The position numbers and the translations under genes are program-made. This document shows positions 8,754-19,652 of a stretch of DNA of 64,000 nt, in pieces. How positions within the stretch are numbered: the first letter of the stretch is position 1; every line of letters starts with the position of its first letter. The notes beneath the pieces are model-generated. The model ran no database searches. It was not told the DNA's origin and saw nothing but the letters and a program-made list of their open reading frames with translations. Origin of the DNA: Phytophthora hibernalis (lineage: Eukaryota; Oomycota; Peronosporomycetes; Peronosporales; Peronosporaceae); assembly GCA_012656075.1 (NCBI GenBank), contig JAAKBF010000151.1, forward strand, positions 496,001 to 560,000, read 5' to 3'.

Positions 8754-11160
8754 ATGGTTCCAGTGAACACGACGAATCGTGCCAGACTGAAGCGATGTGT
8801 TGTCAGTGAGAAAAACCTGGGTGGAAGACAGACGAAACGAGGGCCACGGCAGAAGCGCTTGGCTTTTGCTATTGCACAGGCCACCATGGAGCTCGCACGC
8901 GGTTCCAGTGATCCTTCCGTGTCAGAAGAAGAGGTGTACAATCAATCCAGCTACGACGAAGAAGATGATGAAGATTACGGCGGTGGTGAATCGCTGGTAC
9001 TTGCTCAGAAAGAGGCGTCGGGAGAACTAGCGGACCTCTCAAGCGATGGACATGATGGCATGAATGAACAGCAGACACATACGGTACCGGACAAGCCGGA
9101 TTCCGGTGCACAAATAACCAAACTTGAACCGGAAAAATATGATACCGACACAACATTACACGAAATGATACCGGATCAAGTGGATACATCAATTGCGAAG
9201 GAAGTTAGTGCCGAAGATAACGGCCGCTCTGGAGATCAACATGCGGAGGATGCTGCCATTGCTGTGCTTGAATCTTCTCGCGGACGTGTGGTGGAGGACG
9301 AGGGCGCATTTATGCTCGGGTTTGCACGCTCTTTTGAAGACTGGGATTCTTTTTGTTCGAGTTGTCAGCCCACAGCCAGCGAACATGGCAACCTGCTGTC
9401 GAAAAGGACTTCGTACAGCGCGAGACTGCGGAACAAAAAGCTGATCGAGAGCGGGATTCCAGACAATGATCCGCGGTTGTTGCCTGAAGGTTCTCCGTTA
9501 CACTTTTGTGCACTCATGGAATCGAGCATCCGAAAAGGGGGACGGAAAGCGTCGACGGAGAATCATCCGGTACTTGGCATGCGAAGCCAAGGTGAAGGCC
9601 CTATCTCGTCGGGATGCTAATGGAGTCTGGAAAGTGAGCGTTTCGTGGTTTGGTGCGCATAATCATCTGCGTAGTGAGGAGCTGTTTTTCTACTACTCTG
9701 AAAACAGAAGAATCACAGATCCAGACGTGCTGACTCGCGTAAATACGATGAAGAAAGCGGGATCTTCCGCTAAAGGCACTCTACAGTATCTCCGTGAGGC
9801 AACTGGTAACATTTATTGGCTGCATTACTCAATGTATTTATTATTCATACTAACCACCATGTTTGTTTGTTCTGCATGTGATTAGGGAAAATATGGAGCT
9901 ACGAGACGTTCACATCTTGCTAGCGTCCCAAAAGCGTACTCAACGTGAAGGAAGGACGGATGAAGAGAGGACCATTGACCTTTGCGTAAGTTCTGCGATA
10001 CCGACGGCAATTCTGCTGTCGTGTCAGTGAACAGCTCATCGGGGCTTGTCAATACTGTGTGTTTCCAGACAGCAAGCCAGTAGCGACTCTTCAAGGCGTT
10101 TCCTGAAGTTAGCATGGTTGACTCCACACACGGGACGAACCAGAACTATTACAAATTGTTCAGCGTCCTGGTGGACGACGTTTTGGGAAGGTAGTGCAAT
10201 GTTGTACAATAATTTGTATCGGAATACGCGTCTCATACCGGATGATACCTAACGTGTGTTCATGTAATGTGTGTCTTGAAGTAGGGTCAATATGTACAGC
10301 ACTCACTAGTGGAGAGCGAGACAGGAGGATTTGACTTTCTGCTTAGAAGAATTCAAGGAATCGAATCCGGCATGGGTCAACATTCAAGTTGTGTTGACGG
10401 ACAAGGATTTCAAAGAAAAGATGTACTCGCTGAAGCGTTTCCCGATGTCCGGCAACTGCTTTGCCAGTTCCACGTGATCGAGAATCTACGGAGACAGGTA
10501 ATCCGCGGTGGTCCAACAATGTGCGTTTGTGTTCGACATCTGATGTTTGGTGTCTATAACGAATAGGTCGGTAGCAGATGTAAACGCGAAGCGGAGGACA
10601 AAAAGGAGATCATAAGCGCGCTGCAGTTGATGATGAAGGCGGAGAGCGCGAAATTCTTCTCGACGTACCGACAAGATATGCTGCGATCGCTCGGAAACGA
10701 CAAGAGCGACCCCTTCTTCGTGTACTTCGATACCTACTGGGAGTCATGCAGGCGTGAATGGGTAGACTACCATCGGGATAATGTGCCTCATCTCAACAAT
10801 CATACCAACAATCGGATCGAAAGCGGCTGGGGGAAGAATAAGCATGTAGTTGAGCGTGAAGACCCTATCGATGAGCTAATCGGTACGCTGATCATGCTGC
10901 AAGAGTGGTCACAGGAGCGATACATGAAAAATTTCAGAAGCTTGGGGATACGACAGACACCGATATCTGCAGATGCTGTAGACCCACAGCTCCTGACGTT
11001 GGCCGTCCAGCTAAGCCCCCTATGCTTATCGGCTCGTACGTGACCAGTACAAATTCGCGTGCGGTGCTGACGCTCAATACTCGACGATGATTAAAGGCGC
11101 CAGAGCGGAGCTGCGCATGCTTAGTGATGATGCCGAGCACTCCTCTATGTTGTGAATACA
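8754..11160 (+). pseudogene. MULE transposase, frameshifted
   Basis: ATG 8754 opens an acidic frame (to 9620). The reading moves to another frame at about 9490 for a basic zinc-binding segment (VSVSWFGAHNH), typical of FAR1/WRKY-like N-termini. Introns are visible at 9806-9885, 10191-10284 and 10498-10566. The core shows VDSTHGTNQNYYKLFS (first Asp at 10120), GQYVQHSLVESETGGFDFLL after the intron, VLTDKDF (second Asp at 10400) and FPDVRQLLCQFHVIENLR. It ends with HLNNHTNNRIESGWGKNK, carrying the likely Glu at 10819. A frame change separates the second Asp from the FPDV segment. A SWIM-like zinc motif (RHVIYFRYNL, about 11325) follows in yet another frame. The enzyme would cut and paste the element, but the breaks make it inactive. 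Confidence 0.65.
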
Positions 11161-12548
11161 ACCGTACGTGCATTTTGTACCATTTGGTAGCTCCGGTATC
11201 ATGACGATGGTGTATTTGGTGTCTCCGGTTGCGTTTAGTATGAAATCTCTAACGCTCCTGTGTGTGTCTTGTAGACATTCCAGTGCAATTGCACCTTCAT
11301 ACTGACGCTGTTGCTGACCTGACGGCACGTCATCTACTTCAGATACAACCTGTCGTACGAGTCTGCCATTCCACCTTCGAAGTTCTACACAGCGCGATGG
11401 TCGCTATTCTCTCCTGCAAACGACATCTCCACAGGTCACATTGACGTCGGTGGTACTCTCCGAAGCGTGCGAAGGAGTAATACTACTGGCCGTGCGATGG
11501 CTGACTAGAGACCAAAAGTACAGCGAGGTGCGTGCAATATGCCAGCAGATTCAGGGGGTCATGGCTGAACAGAGTGCAGAGGACTTTAAAGTCAGCTTTC
11601 ACGCTTCTTGAGACCTTTCAAGACTCTTTGCCGAGCCGGTGAAGTGCGCATAGCTGGCGGATGCTATGGCTGTCATTGAGAGCCAGGCATAGAGGGTAAA
11701 CCCACGAAGAGAAGACAAGAGGAAAGCAAGGTAGAGGAACTGAGAATGCACGTGCAGGAAGAAGACATGACTCCAGAAATCAAGCTGGAGGCTCGGACAA
11801 AACTCAAGAAGATGCAAGACTCAAAGGCTGTAAGGAAAACGCAGGAGGCACGAAGAAAAGATAACAAGGCGAAGAAAGCACAGAATTTGCAGCGAGTCCA
11901 CCGCCGCGCAAAGCTGTTGGCACGAGGCCAGTCGAGGACCCCGCCAAGACTGTCCGACATTCGTCTACTTCTGTCGCAGAAATACCGCTTCGACGTCGCT
12001 GCTAAGGTGGTGCGTGTACGGCGATGTACATCTCTTTCGCTTTCAAGAGTGCTTATGTTGGTATTGTAGGTCGAGCTGTTACTGATAGAGCAGGTGGAGA
12101 TACGATCCAAGCACACAGTTCAGAGAATGAATGTGGGGCAGACAGTTCCCCAGCCTACCCATATACTATCCAGGGAAATGTGCGTGTCTTCAATTGCAGA
12201 CATTGATATGAAAGTCGCTGGAGAAGAAGGAAACGCGGTGTATCTAGCCCGTTGGGACGAGTTCGGTACACGGCGGTGAAGCAGTTGAACACTATGATAC
12301 TGGTGATCGACGCAAGAGAAGCGGTGGCAAAAGTGAAGGACACTCTGCTGTGGCTTGATAAGCTACGAATTCCGAGTTCCGGCGTGATGACTCCATTCGA
12401 CGACTGCATTTCGCTACCCAAGGTTCGTACCCATTTGGACCCATATGCTGATGTCCGGTACAAAACGGTGTTATACCTGGTACCAAATGCTTGTGTCCTG
12501 TACTAAACTGTGTTGTAAACCGGAAATGTCGTTTTGGTGCTGTAGATT

Positions 12549-13147
12549 TTGTTCAAGGACACCGTGGATAATATGACCCTGAACAAGAACGTCATGACTG
12601 GTGAAGAGATAGAGGGAGTGCAGCTCCTAGAGTTTCGTTCAACGGGTGGCTGGGTCGACCTGTATGCGTGCAGGGCTGATCATACTGGTGCGTCGATATG
12701 TATCGACAGGCTTTGGGATTTTAACTTCAGACTGGTTCCCATTCTCAGACGTATCAAAGCAACAGAAGGCAGCGGCCACGCACGGAGCCTTTCACGCTAC
12801 TGTACGGCGTCAAATCGGGGTGGTCAATGTGGGGGTCCACTGGGTGGCCTTCTACCTGGACTTGACGTCCGATCAAGCAAAGTGCACGCTGTTCGACCCC
12901 AGCAGGCAAAATCAAGCAACACAACTTTCGAAAGGGCTGTGATGAACGCTATTGTCCCTCAACTGTGTGGACGTGGGATAAGTGCAAGCAAGACGACGGA
13001 CACTCCTGTGGTGTGTGGTGCTTATTTTTCCTGGAGTCAATGATTATCGGGCACAAGTGGAGCAACGCGTGCTACGAATTGGAGCAGTACTATCGTCTGC
13101 GGTACTTACGTTTGTGTGCGCACGATTCAGCGGGTGAAGTCGTTTAA
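12549..13147 (+). pseudogene. Ulp1/C48-type SUMO protease domain, frameshifted
   Basis: The catalytic segments are easy to read: VHWVAFYLDL (His at about 12839), TLFDPSRQ (Asp about 25 residues later), and KQDDGHSCGVWCLFFLE, with the oxyanion Gln and nucleophilic Cys near 12990-13010. The order His, Asp, Gln, Cys is that of deSUMOylating Ulp1/SENP proteases. The first two lie in the frame of 12646 and the last two in the frame of 12965, so at least one base change separates them around 12930. The domain follows the transposase on the same strand and is probably part of the mobile element rather than a host gene. Confidence 0.65.
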
Positions 13148-14079
13148 AGAGAAAGGAGAAAGAGGAAGGACCGGATTAGGAGCGAACATCAATACATATA
13201 TTCTTTTGCATTTGAGAGTAACATGTTGAAGTATTTTTCCTATTGCAGCTTTTCCCTTATGTATTGTGGTTTGTCAACCTGGTCTCGAAGCATTCTGTAC
13301 AACACAGCCATAAATCTGGTACAACACACACACGACCTGTTACAATACTTGGGTTTTTCAGATTTTAGAGATCGCATTCGGGTAAACTACGTCGTCGCTC
13401 CTCACAGCAACGATAGATTCGTCATTTATTTACATATGTCTTTGAATCTTTTTAAGAAACATCTGCCTGTTTACGATAGGGTTAGGAAGGTCCAGCATAT
13501 TTTTTGATTTTGTGTGGATCTATCGCCGTCCCATCGCAGCTGACACGTCCAGATCCGTCATCGTGGCGATCAACTGCGCCAACTTCATCGTTGTGTTGTC
13601 CAACTCCAACTCTGCTACCGTGACGTCCAACTGTGTCGCCACCCTGTTCACAACGCAGTGTGCCTAGGTCAGTACATTATCCAAGAGAGGGGTCGTCGGA
13701 ACTATTCACGCGCGCGTACACTCTCAAAACCAACGGTTGCAGCGTATCGAAGAATGCCTCGAAATGGGGGAGCATCTGCAAAGCACAAATATCACAGGGG
13801 ATGGTAAAATACTTAAATTACCGTGGCATCTGCGACGTGTGTTAGCGTTACAGACATTGATACAGAAAAACAAAAAATTAATACCGCACCTTCAGTATCA
13901 GTAGCGTGTTCCAGCAGCTCACTGTCCACTGCAGCAACGCAGCTGCCGTGTGAGTGCATGTAAATGTTGCCATCCTTGGACAGGCTGTTGTAACGGCCGC
14001 GTGGGCGACGGAAGGGTGCGTGTGCAGTACAAACAGACGCCTTCTCTCGAAGCTCCAACTCCTGCTCTGGTTGGGGGGT
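13148..14079. other. Spacer between MULE and Copia elements
   Basis: About 930 bp, rather AT-rich, without a confident gene. A short minus-strand segment (about 13635-13520) reads as an amphipathic heptad-like stretch (VAELELDNTTMKLAQLIATM) ending in a stop. It may be the tail of a lost coiled-coil protein. The rest shows no motif. Confidence 0.4.
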
Positions 14080-14459
14080 TGTTGAAATGATCTTTTAAAC
14101 ACTGGTAGGGAACTCAAAGTAGTGTATTTCGTGTTACTCTATTCCTATTTACCTCTGTTCGAGACTCGTGCTCGGGGTCTGAGGTAAAAGAGGAAGTGAG
14201 CTCGTCTTCGGACTGCGTCCTTGACAGCTTCACTCCCCAGCCTCTTATCGTCACCGCACTATTGATGGCAGGGAGCTCACTGCCGTGCACTATCCAAACA
14301 TCTGTGATGTCCTCTAGTACTTGCTAATTTAAATTGTTAACAAATTAGAGAGGTTTTTCGGTGCTTCAAACTTCGTTCTCCCTTCCTCTCCTGTTTTGGG
14401 CAGACAGGCGCATGCCTGCTGCCTACTTGGCGGCGGATCCTGCAGCTTGCCATTCAACA
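14080..14459 (-). repeat. Copia 3' LTR (380 bp)
   Basis: On the minus strand, after the RNase H stop, a purine stretch (AGTGGGAG) is followed by TGTTGAATGG at 14459. The repeat ends in TTCAACA at 14080, giving a 7-bp inverted terminal match TGTTGAA/TTCAACA. The other LTR is absent, so the extent rests on these termini. Confidence 0.6.
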
Positions 14460-14465
14460 CTCCCA

Positions 14466-15690
14466 CTAAGTGCTAGGGGGCATTCTCAGATCATGAATAC
14501 CTAGTTTCTCTCTTAGGTTGATGAATGGTTTTGTTGGCAGTGCTTTTGTGAGAATGTCTGCTGTCATCTCTGTAGTTGCGCAATAAGCTACCTTGAGTCT
14601 ACTTAGCTCAATGAGGTCCCTTGTAAATAGAAATCGGATATCTGTATGCTTGTTAACTTTGTAATTTCCTGGGTTCGTTACAATGCTAATGGATGCGTTG
14701 TTATCGCACCAAACTTGTACTGGAACCTTTCGCGGAAACCCCATTTCTCCTAGAAGATGCCAAAGCCACTCACTTTCGTTTGCTCCTACGCTAAGTGCGA
14801 TGAGTTCTGCTTCGGCAGTCCAGAGCGAAATACTTCCCTATTTACTACTGCACCACAATATACTGGTCCGGCCATTTGGATAACGTACCTTGTTACAGAT
14901 TTACGTTCTTTTGGTTGACACACGAAGCTCGCGTCTGTGTACACTTCGTAAGTCACATCACTTGTTTCCCATCGAGCAACAGACCGTACGTCGACGTTCC
15001 TTTCAAGTATTTAAGTACTCGCCTAGCCGCGTCCCAATGCGTGTGGTCGTAGCAAGATAGAAATTTGCTAAGCTCTCTCACTGCGTTGGCAATGTCCAGT
15101 CTTGCCCACTGACTAAATATTGGAGTGATCCCACAATGCCCCTGTAGTCAAAAGGCTGTGCAGCGATCTTTTCTGCACTCATCTTCGTTTCTGGCTCGAC
15201 TGAAAGACCGGGAACTTGTGGTGTCATCACCGGTGCACTGTCGATCATTTATACTTTGTGATCAGCTCTGCGACGTACTTGTGCTGTGAGATTCTCATCA
15301 CTCGTTGGTCTCTATTGCGGTGTATGTCCATTTTGAGGACATAGTGAATATCACCTTGGTCCTTCATTTTGAATCGCTTTGACAGTTCGGCTTTAAGACT
15401 GCTGATTAGTCGCATATCCCGCGACAGTATCGTTAGATCGTCAACAAATACTATTACTATGAGCCAGTCTTCTCCCACTTTTTGCAGTAAATGTTATACT
15501 CTTTGTGGCAACGTGTAAAACCCATCGACGTCAAAAAGGTATGAAGGACTCTGTACCGGATACGAGGGGCTTGTTTCAGGCCATAAAAGATTTTAAGAAG
15601 TTCACAGACCAGTTTCTCGTGACCTCGCTTCACAAAACCGTATGGATGTCGCATATAGATATTTTGTTCTCCTTCCATGGTGCCGTTTAG
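14466..15690 (-). pseudogene. Copia pol, C-terminal half: reverse transcriptase and RNase H
   Basis: The minus-strand reading shows MEGEQNIYMRHPYGFV, then KIFYGLKQAPR, then the catalytic loop as FVDDLTILS (usually YVDD), then KRFKMKDQGDIHYVLKMDI. A gap with stops follows, then TAEAELIALSVGANESEWLW, WCDNNASISI and NKHTDIRFLFTRDLIE, which belong to the Copia RNase H. The frame ends at 14466. Stops and frame changes between 15245 and 14744 show that it is inactive. The upstream part of the reverse transcriptase lies beyond the nested element at 17070-17282. Confidence 0.75.
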
Positions 15691-15704
15691 GAATGCAGTG
15701 TGTC

Positions 15705-17075
15705 TTGTGAAAACTGATTAATTTGTCCTGTGAAAAGACCAGATTATTATACGGTTTTGCGTACTATCGCAGGGATAAGTCAAACCATATGGCGACAGTA
15801 AAATGATATATAAAAAGGATAAGCCGCTTTAATATTAGGATTAAATCGTATGCTTTGAATGGAGGCGGAAGAGAGTGTGGAGAATTCAAACTCTGGAAGT
15901 ATAACAGAATTGTCAACGGTTCTCAAGTGCGGGCGTAGCGAGATAAAAATGTATTACTGCATGCGTTTAGCCTTATATGTTCTCTTCCATCGGTCATGCG
16001 CTCTCCCACAATGAGGTGCTCCGCATCGACGATGTCCTCGGTTGGTTCTTCTGGGGATGGAATGCAGCAAAGCCACCTACGGCTACTAGGCTCTAGTTAG
16101 GCAAGCCTAGCGCAGCTCTCAGCTCCTACACGTCAAACGACAACTGTAAATCCGACGAGCCGTTTAGACAAACATAGATTGTTCGACGAAGGGGCTCGCT
16201 TGTCGCCGACGGTGGCTCGGGGCGCATCGAATCGAGGAGCATCTGGCGAAAGGTTGCATTTACAGGGACGGAAGGCTCGGTACCTTCCGGTTGTCTATCG
16301 TGTTTAGTCTCCCAGTAGGTCCGCGCAAAAGGCCCGACACGAACATCTCCACGCTCTAGCAGGTAGCCGTCGATGAACAGAGCTGCGTCTTGAATCCTGG
16401 ACGTTGTTGCCCAGCGAATACCTACCGTTTGAGCCATTCACTCTCTTTCAGAAAAATGAATAGCCTCAAGACAAACGGCCCTTTGTCAGTCCTACACTTG
16501 TCATGATTCGCTTTGGCGACCTCCATGTACTCTCTCCAGTTTGAAGCATTCAATGTGACCCACGCTACCTGCTTCGCGCCCAGACTTGGCTTCAAGCAGA
16601 TGGTAGTATCATCTCGAACGGTCTTGACTTTGTTTTGCAGCAGTGCAGGAGTAGCAATTCTGTCGATGTTGGCGCGCACGTCTTCAAATGTGGCTTCGTA
16701 TTTATTGAATGTGAAAGTGGGGACGCGAGGCTGACGTTTGTTTGACTGGTTTTAGTGATAGTGCCGACTTTGATGGAGACGCAAGCGAGGGTCATTGTGT
16801 ATGAGGCCCGTGTCGAATTTATTTGTGTTGAGCTCTGAATGCCGTCAGCACTTCGGTATTAATAAATCGGCGGCGCGGGCAGATTTATATTAAAAAATTG
16901 GCTCGACGCCTGGTGAAAACTATTCACCGTACTTAGATGTTTAATTTTAGGTAGCCGGCTCTTAAACACCGGGAGCCGCGTCTACTTAAGAAATTATTTT
17001 GACCCGGGTGATCTTATTTAGACTCTAAATCAGCGGGTTTGCAATTTGATTAGACAAACTAATCGGTTTTCACAA
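15705..17075. mobile_element. Nested DNA element with 23-bp terminal inverted repeats
   Basis: TTGTGAAAACTGATTAATTTGTC (23 nt, 15705-15727) and the segment 17053-17075 are inverted copies matching at 21 of 23 positions. They lie exactly where the Copia reading frame is interrupted: MGV on one side and TAFLNG on the other would be adjacent in the intact protein (usual MDVKTAFLNG). The 1371-bp element carries a minus-strand coding region. I see no clean target-site duplication, so the superfamily cannot be assigned. Confidence 0.7.
16126..16801 (-). pseudogene. Unknown protein encoded by the nested element
   Basis: The minus-strand reading has a strong coding look but needs three frames: a start region at 16795-16801 (MTLACVSIKVGTITK), then RVPTFTFNKYEATFEDVRAN, then NIDRIATPALLQNKVKTVRD and SLGAKQVAWVTLNASNWREY to about 16440, then MAQTVGIRWATTSRIQDAAL to 16126. 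I recognise no transposase signature such as a DDE or Tyr-recombinase motif. It lies within terminal inverted repeats, so it is either the element's own protein or cargo. The frame changes could be short introns or decay. Confidence 0.45.
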
Positions 17076-18999
17076 TACACCCATTCGATGCATATGACAG
17101 TCTAGAATGGTACCAATAGCTAGCACTAAGCGTAGCAACTCGAATCGTGCCACTGGCGCGTATACTTCGTCACAGTACACAGCAAACGTTTGGTGATTTC
17201 CTTGTGCCACAAGGCGTGCCTTGAATCGCTCGACATTTCCGTCGGCATTATATTTAACTACTAGCACCCAAGCACAGGGCAATTCGTTACGTCCAGGTGA
17301 AAGCGGGACGAGTCACCACGTTCCATTTGTCAACGAGGGAGTCGTACTTTAGTTCAAGAGCCTGCTTCCATTGCTCTCGGTGTGGCCCATTTAGTGCTTC
17401 TTTGAGTGACCGAGGAGTCGGAACTTTGTTCTCCAGAATCACGTGTACAATACACTTGTCTAGCATTGCCTGACAGCACTAATAGTCCCGGTAGCGCTTT
17501 GGTTTCTTTGTCTCTCGCCGGGGTCGAGTCTCACGACTAGGTGTCTCTGCTAGCCCCACACGTCGACGTTTGTTTCTCACTGCTCCTGTAGGCTCGGGGA
17601 TAATTGTGCATCTCCTACCCCGTCTATAAACTCTGGTTGATTATGTATTGCCCACTGCATCGGTACTCTCGATATCAAGTGATTCGGCTCCCACTGCTTC
17701 GGGTAACTTTCGCACAGCAAATTCAGTTGCGTCGTTTTGATCGGCTCCCACTGCTTCGGGTAACTTTCGCACAGCAAATTCAGTTGCGTCGTTTTGGTCG
17801 GGTCCGTCGAAAGCCCGCTTGACCATGGAGGCAACGTAGGTTGTATCAAACAGCATATCTTGGCTTGGGATATTATCATCTTGTTATTATAGACATCCCA
17901 CAAGCGGTAGCCTTTCGTCTCCTCTGATATCCCCAGGAAGCGACACTTTACTGCACAGGCAGACAACGTTTTGTCTTTCCTCAGAGCGGCTGGTACATGC
18001 GCAAAGCATACCGAACCCCACACTGGCAGCTCTTTTACGTTGGGTGAATTCCCATACACTATCTCATATGGTGTTTTATTTCTCAGACGACTCATAGGGG
18101 TGCAATGTTGCACGTACGTCATGTACATCAGTGCTTCAGGCCATCATCTATGTGCCATATCAGCATCATTCAATGAACAGCGGACTATCCAGTTTACTCT
18201 GGTGCTCTCGCTCAGCGGCTCCGTTCTCTTCGGGGCTGTAGGTATTAGATGTCTGAAAAACAATTCCCATCCCTTTGCAAAAGTCCTTAAAAGCTGCGTT
18301 CACAAACTCAGTTCCTCCATCGGATCAAATCCGACGAATTATAAACTTGCCGTCTCGTTCTAGCTTAAGTAGTAGTTATTTAACCTTGTCAAATACCACC
18401 TTTTTTACTATGAAGCACATATGTCCAGAGCCACGACATGTTATCATCAATAATACTCGAGAAGTATTTTATCGTTCCTACACTTCCATATACTCCCATG
18501 GTCTTATATGGGACCATTGGTATCCAAATGTATCGTGCTGATGGGTTGCGTGTCCCGTTCACACTTGGAATTGCGATAGGACATCCTTTTCTTTTTCATT
18601 GTCTGCACATGTTGTACAAAAGAACGGTTCTCGCTTTAATGCAGAGACGTGAAGGTTTGGCATTCCAATAACCATCCGATTGCTCAGCATGGATATTAAT
18701 GTATCTAAATATATATGGCCAAGCTTTACATGTCATTCTTTCAGTATGGCCTCAAACTTCCTCACGCCTGGGGTCTCTAATAACTGGCATGGCTGTAATT
18801 TTACAGCATTACACAGTTGCCGTCGGTCCTTTCTTGTTTTATTATGCATATAATAAGCACCGTTAATTGCCATGGCCACGAACACTAAACTGTTCTTACA
18901 GAGGACAAATATGAACTCCCCAGTTTGTGACCCAATTATTTGGTACCCGCCTTGTTTAAGCCAATATTCACTCAGAATATTGGATTTAGAATGTGGCAC
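17070..18999 (-). pseudogene. Copia pol, N-terminal half: GAG-pre-integrase, integrase, start of reverse transcriptase
   Basis: From right to left on the minus strand: a zinc-binding pre-integrase-like segment (18999-18733), a decayed integrase core, and an integrase C-terminal portion with TPMSRLRNKTPYEIVYGNSP, VKELPVWGSVCFAHVP and CRFLGISEETKGYRLWD (18128-17577). The reverse transcriptase begins with WVLVVKYNADGNVERFKARL, VAQGNHQ and DEVYAPVARFELLRLVLAI (17282-17070). Several stops between 18730 and 18130 and between 17577 and 17282 make the copy non-functional. Confidence 0.7.
17684..17797. repeat. 57-bp tandem duplication in the Copia linker
   Basis: Two consecutive 57-bp units (17684-17740 and 17741-17797), nearly identical. 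The length is a multiple of three, so the minus frame repeats 19 residues (core TQLNLLCESYPKQWEP). It lies between integrase and reverse transcriptase. Confidence 0.85.
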
Positions 19000-19104
19000 T
19001 AGTGCAATTTGTTATCTCAAAAAGATATGGTTGGACCCCTTGTGGGTCTTGCAAATACAATTTCACTGTGCCAATGTGTGTATTTGAATGCTTAGACCCT
19101 TGTG

Positions 19105-19646
19105 CAAAAGTAAACATGTACGCCGGGTTGGCAAAGCCCTTGTCCGATTTGCTAAAGAAGGACATTGAGTGGCACTGGGAAAGCCACCACCAGGGCGCAT
19201 TTGACAGCATCAAGGCGAGCCTTCAATGCGCGCCGGCCCTGGCTCTGCTGGACGAGACGAAGCCGTTCAGTGTCGTCTGCGACGCATCCGATTATGCAAT
19301 CGGCTGCGCGCTGTTGCAGAACGATGAGGACGGACACGTGCGAGTTGTCTCTTTTCAATCCAGACAGCTTAATGCAGCCGAAAGGAACTACCCTGTGCAC
19401 GACAAGGAGCTCCTCGCAATGAAATACGCCCTGGTGAAGTTCCGGGTGCATTTTCTGGGCTCAACACCCTTTGTGCTCTACACCGACCACGCGTCCTTAC
19501 GGACGGCGACTAACTCGCCACACCTGTCACAGCGAATGGCGCGCTGGTTGTCATTCAACGCGGAAGTTGTATTCCGCGAAGAGCTTGCCTGGCTTGTATT
19601 CAACGCGGAAGTTGTATTCCGCGAAGAATACAAGCCAGGCAACTGA
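19105..19646 (+). pseudogene. Gypsy RNase H fragment
   Basis: The reading shows the thumb segment YAGLAKPLSDLLKKD, then FDSIKASLQCAPALALLDE, the RNase H start FSVVCDASDYAIGCALLQ (first Asp), QLNAAERNYPVHDKELLA (Glu) and FVLYTDHASLR (Asp). This is the catalytic pattern of Gypsy RNase H. The upstream reverse transcriptase fingers and palm are missing. Near the end a 30-bp duplication has added residues before the conserved YKPG segment, and a frame change follows at about 19646. Confidence 0.75.
19553..19642. repeat. 30-bp direct repeat plus 17-bp inverted copy
   Basis: The 30-mer beginning ATTCAACGCGGAAGTTGTAT occurs at 19553-19582 and again at 19598-19627. Overlapping the junction, 19585-19601 is the exact reverse complement of 19626-19642 (GAATACAAGCCAGGCAA). 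The compound structure looks like a template-switch event. Confidence 0.85.
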
Positions 19647-19652
19647 ACGTGC

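Larger units (their letters stand above)
8476..13150 (+). mobile_element. Degenerate Mutator-like element (MULE) with a Ulp1-type protease
   Basis: In order: acidic N-terminal region, zinc-binding DNA-binding domain, MULE transposase core with traces of the DDE residues, SWIM-like segment, a basic coiled stretch (about 11746-12020, LEARTKLKKMQDSKAVRK), and a C48/Ulp1 cysteine protease. Several GT-AG introns are visible. Fusions or associations of MULE transposases with Ulp1-like proteases are known in plants as Kaonashi-type MULEs and are also seen in other eukaryotes. Frameshifts and stops throughout show that this copy is dead. Confidence 0.7.
14080..18999 (-). mobile_element. Truncated Copia-type LTR retrotransposon with a nested insertion
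   Basis: The minus-strand order is the Copia one: GAG-pre-integrase (18999-18733), integrase (to about 17577), reverse transcriptase (about 17282-15245), RNase H (to 14466), then a 3' LTR (14459-14080). Copia elements place integrase before reverse transcriptase, as here. The 5' part, with gag, protease and 5' LTR, is missing where plus-strand Gypsy sequence begins near 19105. A 1.37-kb element with terminal inverted repeats interrupts the reverse transcriptase. Confidence 0.75.

Noticed and set aside
15695..17085. Target-site duplication for the nested TIR element
   Set aside because: Flanks (AGTGTGTC on the left, TACACCCA on the right) do not match at 2-10 bp, so no duplication is claimed.
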